Source: Hybos culiciformis
Taxonomy: Eukaryota; Arthropoda; Insecta; Diptera; Hybotidae
DNA length: 64,000 nucleotides
NCBI GenBank assembly: GCA_964007475.1
Contig: OZ023273.1
Coordinates: 23,051,557 to 23,115,556, forward strand
Direction of reading: 5' to 3'
Shown: positions 58,763-64,000 of the stretch, in pieces
How positions within the stretch are numbered: the stretch's first letter is position 1
Layout of the letters: the number at the start of each line of letters is the position of its first letter
The notes under the pieces: model-generated
Told to the model about the DNA's origin: nothing
The model's input: the letters and a program-made list of their open reading frames with translations, nothing else
Databases searched by the model: none
Translations under genes and position numbers: made by a program

Positions 58763-61700
58763 CTAAACGTCATCTATGGTCCAATCATCATTTTCATTAC
58801 TTTTACATGGTTTTTTGAAAATATGAGCACTATATTTAAACCATTTGTTGGCCACTTAAATAGAAACGCGACTAAATTTTAAATCAAAAAATTTCAATTT
58901 ATTTATTATACCCCATTTTGTTCCAACGACCACTGGACAACCACTATGCAAAGTATTATAATCATTTCCCCCGCTAGGGAGAGTATTAAACCAAAACATT
59001 GCTGATCCCTTTTGTGGTAACATTGAAACATTTGCTAAAGGAAAAACTGTTGAGCCGCCTTCAACCACATCAGATAGCTAAAATGCAGTCATACTTATTA
59101 AATATTATAGCAAAAATTATTGTTAAGATGAGCCTTACATTTTATTTCGAAACAGTAAAACAAATAGATGATGTGTTTTAAAATATTTAAAAAAAATTAA
59201 AAGATAAATAAAAAATTAAAAGAAATAATTATTTACTTACATAAAACATAAGGGTTGAAATACGGTTGATTAGAGGTGAGTCCTTGAATGAAAAAAAAAT
59301 AAGAAAATTTTGCAAAAATTAGGAAAAATGTTATCTCACCTCAAACGAATCGTAATGAGCATCGTACCAACCTCCAAATGTATATTTGTTAACTTGCAAG
59401 ACCTCTGAAGATTCAAAGTCAGTTGACAGACCTGTTGCATCTTCAATTCGTTGATTTAGAATTGGAACTATCGGATGAAGATCATCGTCAAACCAAAATA
59501 ATTTGCTCACTCTCACAAGACTGACAATACTACTATTTAAACTGTGAACCATTGCGTTTTCAAGTTTATCTTTTGAAATTGTTTGAATTATTTCTATTTC
59601 CTTATCCGAAATAATTTCATGGAATACAATTAATAAAGGATTTAGATTAATATATTCCATTTTAATAGGCGCTAAAGTTAAAAATGAATGATTGTTTGTT
59701 TTATATCTACAAAACAAACTTCTTAGAATTTTTGAAGTTTGCTTAAGTTCTCCTTTACATGCAGCATTCAAACGTTCATCATTTTCGATATATGCTTTCT
59801 AAAATATGATCACAAATATTGATAAAGATACATAATAATAAACATTATGAGCATTGAACAATTAATTGCAAGAACACTTTTCTTTCTATCCATAAAATTC
59901 AATTATGGAAAGAACTCCAGTACACAGGGCTGTGAAATCAGAGTCGTTAGTAATTTTTGAGGAGTGGGACTCGAAGTTGGAGACGGTAATTTTGATGTCC
60001 GACTCCACAATACTGCCAGCGAAAAATGTCTGTGATAAATTCGATATTAAAAGACTTTTCACTTACATTTCCCAAATTTTTCATGAATTCTCTATATTTT
60101 ACCAATTTTTCTGATAATTGATCATTAGAGCCATCCGTTGTAAACATATTCCAAATTATAGAAAGTGAATCTAATACAGAAGTAAATGGAGCTAAAAATT
60201 GGTACAAAAATTAAATACATATATGCAGTGGATATTCGAAATTTGTAAAAATATTATGTACGCTTTAAAAAATCTCAACATTGTAGAGCTCTAAAAATTA
60301 CAGTTTTTAAGGTACAGACTACAGCATATTCCAAGTTAAAATATCCAAATTTGAACCCATCAAGGATAATCTTTGCACAAGCCCAAGTTCAAAAGTCTTT
60401 TAACTTTCAAAATACTATTTACCGTATTTGTAACTTCAACGTGCGTCTTTCATATACAAAGTCTCGAAAGTCATTTACTGAAACGCTGTATTAAACTATT
60501 AAATTTTCACTAAGGTACCGAATTTTCACTAAGGCACGGATATCTTTTTAAATTTTATACAAGTGGTACGGCTGGACTTCACCTACTGCCGAAATATAAC
60601 CATTATATCATATTATGCTAATCACTCTTTAAATTTCTTCGATTATTTAGACAGAGTATTCTTAGTATAAATAAATCTGGATTGTAGTAAGCTTTTGGAC
60701 TGATATTGATAAAGTTGAATACCATATTGACTGATAATTATTGGCATATTATGGTATATGGTTATATAAGTTGAATATTGACATGTACATCGAATAAAAT
60801 AATCATTATGATAGAATTCCTATTTGATTAGTTCAACTTGAATTTTTATACAAAAATGTAACTTTAGATTTTTCCCCCAATTAATGATTTCTTACCATTG
60901 CGAACTATTGATTCTGCCAAATTTAACAAAATATCTGTTCTTTCGAAATACGTATTTTTTAATAAATCTGTTTTATTATCCCATATTGATAATGCATTTT
61001 CAAACCAATCTGCTGCAAGATCAAATTTTTTATTAAAAAGAAGACTTTTTGCAATCTCATAACAATCATTGGGCAATAATTTATACCTAAAATGTAAACA
61101 AGATTTTTGTTTGTCACAAAAATTTATAAAATTATATTTACTTACTTCGATTTAAATTGAAGAAGCTCCCCTTTAATAAAATTTTCCACCGAAATATTAT
61201 AAATATCTTGTAATCTTGCAATATTAATTGTTAGTTGATTTAAATGTACATTTATATCAAGCTGGCTCTCTTTAGGATTATTGATAAATTTAGCTATAAA
61301 TTAAGAAAAAGACAGTTATAATTAATTAAAAAAAAAATTAGTTTAAAAATATTTATAAAGTACTAAATTAATTTTTTTTAATTATTATTATTATTATTAT
61401 TATATGTTTATAGGAAAATAATCAAATATTTTTATAATAAAATTATATGTACATAAATATATATTCATGGGAAAATTTTATTTTTTTTTATTAATATTTA
61501 CAACAGTTTTTGTAGGCTTTACCTTCATTACTTACTTTGTCGTAATTTCATCAAATCTTTTAATTTTTCCGAATTTGTTTCATTTTCATAAATTTCTTTT
61601 AATAAAAAGTATTCCTGAATTGGATTATTTGGTTCGCTATTGAAGTCTAGAGATCTACAAATGAAATAAATAATAGATTTTTGTTTCTTTTCATAATTAA

Positions 61701-61886
61701 TTTTGTTCTTTTAAGGAAACATTACCTCATAATGTTCGAAAGTTTTGATTGATATTGTAATAAAATATTTAGAGATTTATTTATTAATGCTCGTTCAGTA
61801 ATGAATAAGTTCTCTAAATTAGAAAATAAGCAATACGAAGCTTCCCCGAATAAAAATAGAATTAAAAAGATCTTTGTATTTATCAT
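58763..61886 (-). CDS. Prolyl 4-hydroxylase alpha-subunit-like protein (paralogue C'), nine exons
   Basis: Exons on the minus strand: 61886-61726, 61654-61536, 61293-61146, 61086-60896, 60191-60067, 59798-59340, 59282-59241, 59077-58912 and 58854-58763. They join in phase to 500 codons. Nearly identical to C with a few substitutions in exons 3, 6 and 8 (for example N for K just before the HSGCPV motif). Iron ligands H396, D398 and H459 and the lysine K469 are all present. The stop is TAG, whereas C ends in TAA, because its 3' end carries a tract shared with pseudogene D. The TATA-like box is at 62028-62035. A functional duplicate is likely. Confidence 0.92.
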
Positions 61887-62645
61887 AACTGAGGCTATGG
61901 TCTGAATTAAAATTAAAAATAAAAAATTATTTCAGTTTTCAATAAAATTATTGATTTTATTAAACTGTATTTACGCAGTGGAAATTTTAATGTTAACATA
62001 AAAAATTAAAAAATGTGTAAATAGCTGTTTTTATAAATAATAATACACAATGCATAAGGACCTATTTAAAATTACACGGTGGTGCATAGAAAGTTTTAAA
62101 AATTATATACCGCCAACCGAATTCGATTTCATGTTGTTGGAGTCAGTATGTTTTATTTGCCGCATTTATTCGGATAGTATTTCCACGATTTCTTTATTTT
62201 GATGATTCCCGGACACTTGCTCAAATGACATTTGACAAACTGACATTTGCCCACGGAAATTTGCAAATCTGACATTTGACCAGTTTTTTGGTTTAAGAAA
62301 ACTTATACTCAGCTAAAAAAAAACTTTTTTTTTTGAAAAAATTTACCTATAAAATTAGAAATAAATTTGTTTCAATTTGGAAAAGGTGTGAAAAGGAACG
62401 GGAGACTCAAAATTCGAATTGGCACATGTCAGATTGTCAAATGTCCGTGGGCAAATGTCAGATTGTGAAATGTCATTTGGGCAACTGTCTGCCCCCGAGC
62501 TCACTGAAATGTCGTTGCTTACGTCATTGTCTTGGCATCCATGCAAACATGCTAAGATATCACTCGAATAGCGAAGTGAGTTACGATTATTTAAAACAAA
62601 GAGAGATTCAGGGATTTTAGGTTTGGGAGTTAGAGGCCAAATACA
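61887..62645. other. Upstream region of C' with promoter module and foldback repeat
   Basis: Contains the duplicate of the C promoter (TATA box 62028-62035) and of the palindromic repeat (about 62208-62498). No gene. Confidence 0.55.
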
Positions 62646-63890
62646 TCTATATATATAAAACCGAAGTTGTCTGTTTGTCTGTTTGTATGTTTGTATGTTC
62701 CGAATAGGCTCCTAAACCGCTCAACCGATCGTCTTTAAACTAACACCATGTCTTTGTGTCAGGTCGGGGGTCGTTATAGGCTATTTTAAAATTTGTTTGG
62801 CCTCCTACCCAGGGACCTCCCTGGGGGCAGAATTTAAAAGTTTGTCCGATTTCATTCAAATTTGGTAAGTAAAAAGAAAAACTGATTAAACAAATTTCGA
62901 AACAAACAATTTGTTGGCCACCTACCCAGGGACCTCCTACCCAGAGACCTTTTCTGAGGGCGGACTTTAAAAGTTCGTCCGATTTCATTCAAATTTGGTA
63001 TGTAAAAAGAGGAACTGATTACATACAAATTTCGTAACAAAAAATTTGTTGACCTCCTACCCAGGGACCTCCTACCCAAAGACCCCCCTGGGGCGGACTT
63101 TAAAAGTTCGTCCGATTTCATTTAAATTTGGTATGTAAAATTACACACAAATTTCGTAACAAAAAATTTGTTGACATCCTATCCAGGGACCTCCCTGGGG
63201 GCGGACTTTAAAAGTTCGTCCGATTTCATTTAAATTTGGTACTTAAGAAGAGCAAATAATTACACACAATTTCGTAACAAAAAATTTGTTGACCTCAGCG
63301 ACCTCCCCCAGGGCGGACTTCAAAAGTTCGTCCGATTTCATTCATATTTGACACGTAAAAAGAGGAAATGATTACACGTAAATTTCGTACCAAAAATGTA
63401 TTGACCTTCTACCCTAGGGGGGGACTTCAAAATTTTGTCCGATTTCATTTAAGTTTGGTACATAAAAATACTCTTTTTTGGGGGTCTCTTCGAATATATA
63501 GAAATCAATTTCTTTATTACTAATAACTACAAAATATTAAAAACTAAACCACTCAACCGATCGTTTCGAATTTGAATGGCACCCTACCCAGAAATCCCTC
63601 CCGGGGAGGACTGCAAAAGTTCTTCCGATTTCATTCAAATTTGATTCAAAAAAAGAGGAAATTCATAAAAACACAAATTTGGTTTGGTTTGGAAACCTGT
63701 TTAAGGGAAGGATATCATTCGATTACATACAATTTAAGTGTTAAATAAGTAGAAATGATAAATATTAATTATTCTTAGATATTTTCCCAAATTTATAAAA
63801 TAATAGCTCCTATAATTGTTCATAAATCTGACAACAAAAAATTCACTTAAAACGTGTGTTCCACAATAACGTGTGTGCGGGTACAGCTAG
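62646..63890 (+). mobile_element. Non-autonomous Helitron, right copy
   Basis: Same ends as the left copy (TCTATATATATAAAA ... GGTACAGCTAG before T) and the same tandem array, but about 105 bp shorter, with one fewer unit in the middle of the array. It was duplicated with the segment rather than inserted independently. Confidence 0.7.
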
Positions 63891-64000
63891 TTTATAATAT
63901 AAGAACAACATAAATACACCAAAAAAATTCTAAATTTATAAGTTTTAACATAATCTGTGAGAAAATGAGTTTACATAAAAATCCTTTTATTAACATCTAT
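63891..64000. other. End of window, still inside the segmental duplication
   Basis: Matches 15718-15829. No feature seen. Confidence 0.6.

Larger units (their letters stand above)
38893..64000. repeat. Segmental duplication, right copy (E 5' half, B', C' and flanks)
   Basis: Co-linear with 3519-15829. After subtracting insertions of about 0.4, 8.8 and 3.6 kb its length agrees with the left copy (about 12.3 kb). It still matches the left copy at the last base of the window, so it probably continues. Confidence 0.9.

Overview
The window is an AT-rich (about three quarters A+T by eye) stretch of animal chromosome. Small GT-AG introns, metazoan multi-exon genes, Ty3/gypsy, PIF/Harbinger, hAT and Helitron elements point to an insect. 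A same-strand cluster of diverged prolyl 4-hydroxylase alpha genes is known from Drosophila, so a dipteran is plausible, but the species cannot be named from the sequence.

The host content is one gene family. Seven paralogues of the prolyl 4-hydroxylase alpha subunit (P4Halpha), the ER 2-oxoglutarate/Fe(II) dioxygenase that hydroxylates proline in collagen-like substrates, all lie on the minus strand. I rebuilt nine exons with consistent splice phases for five apparently intact genes: A (5705-682, 590 aa, with an Asp-rich insert), B (9528-6992, 508 aa), C (13608-10496, 500 aa), B' (45301-42391, 502 aa) and C' (61886-58763, 500 aa). Two are broken. D (about 20672-16685) lacks exons 1 and 6 and carries a Tc1/mariner-like insertion in exon 3. 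E (41116-36107) is a chimera whose 5' half copies A and whose 3' half is a separate lineage.

The order A-B-C is repeated as E-B'-C' because of a segmental duplication: about 3519 to at least 15829 corresponds to 38893 to the window end. The left copy is about 12.3 kb. The right copy is about 25.1 kb because it gained a hAT MITE (43934-44329), a Ty3/gypsy element (45714-54548) and a nested repeat block (54711 to about 58336). The left copy keeps the empty sites, so these insertions can be read at base resolution.

Between D and E lie a young, apparently complete 412/mdg1-like Ty3/gypsy element (21431-28671; 620-bp LTRs that look identical; a probable -1 frameshift site between gag and pol), a 5S-rRNA-like fragment, a hAT remnant and several MITEs. 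The second gypsy element (CsRn1-like, tRNA-Trp-type primer site) is decayed and has lost most of gag; it hosts a PIF/Harbinger transposon with an intact four-exon transposase and one copy of an unclassified GAAGTGAAACTTC-ended repeat family. Intron 5 of gene A is almost filled by a Foldback-like element whose inverted arms are tandem 15-16-bp repeats. A Helitron with an internal tandem array lies upstream of C and of C'.
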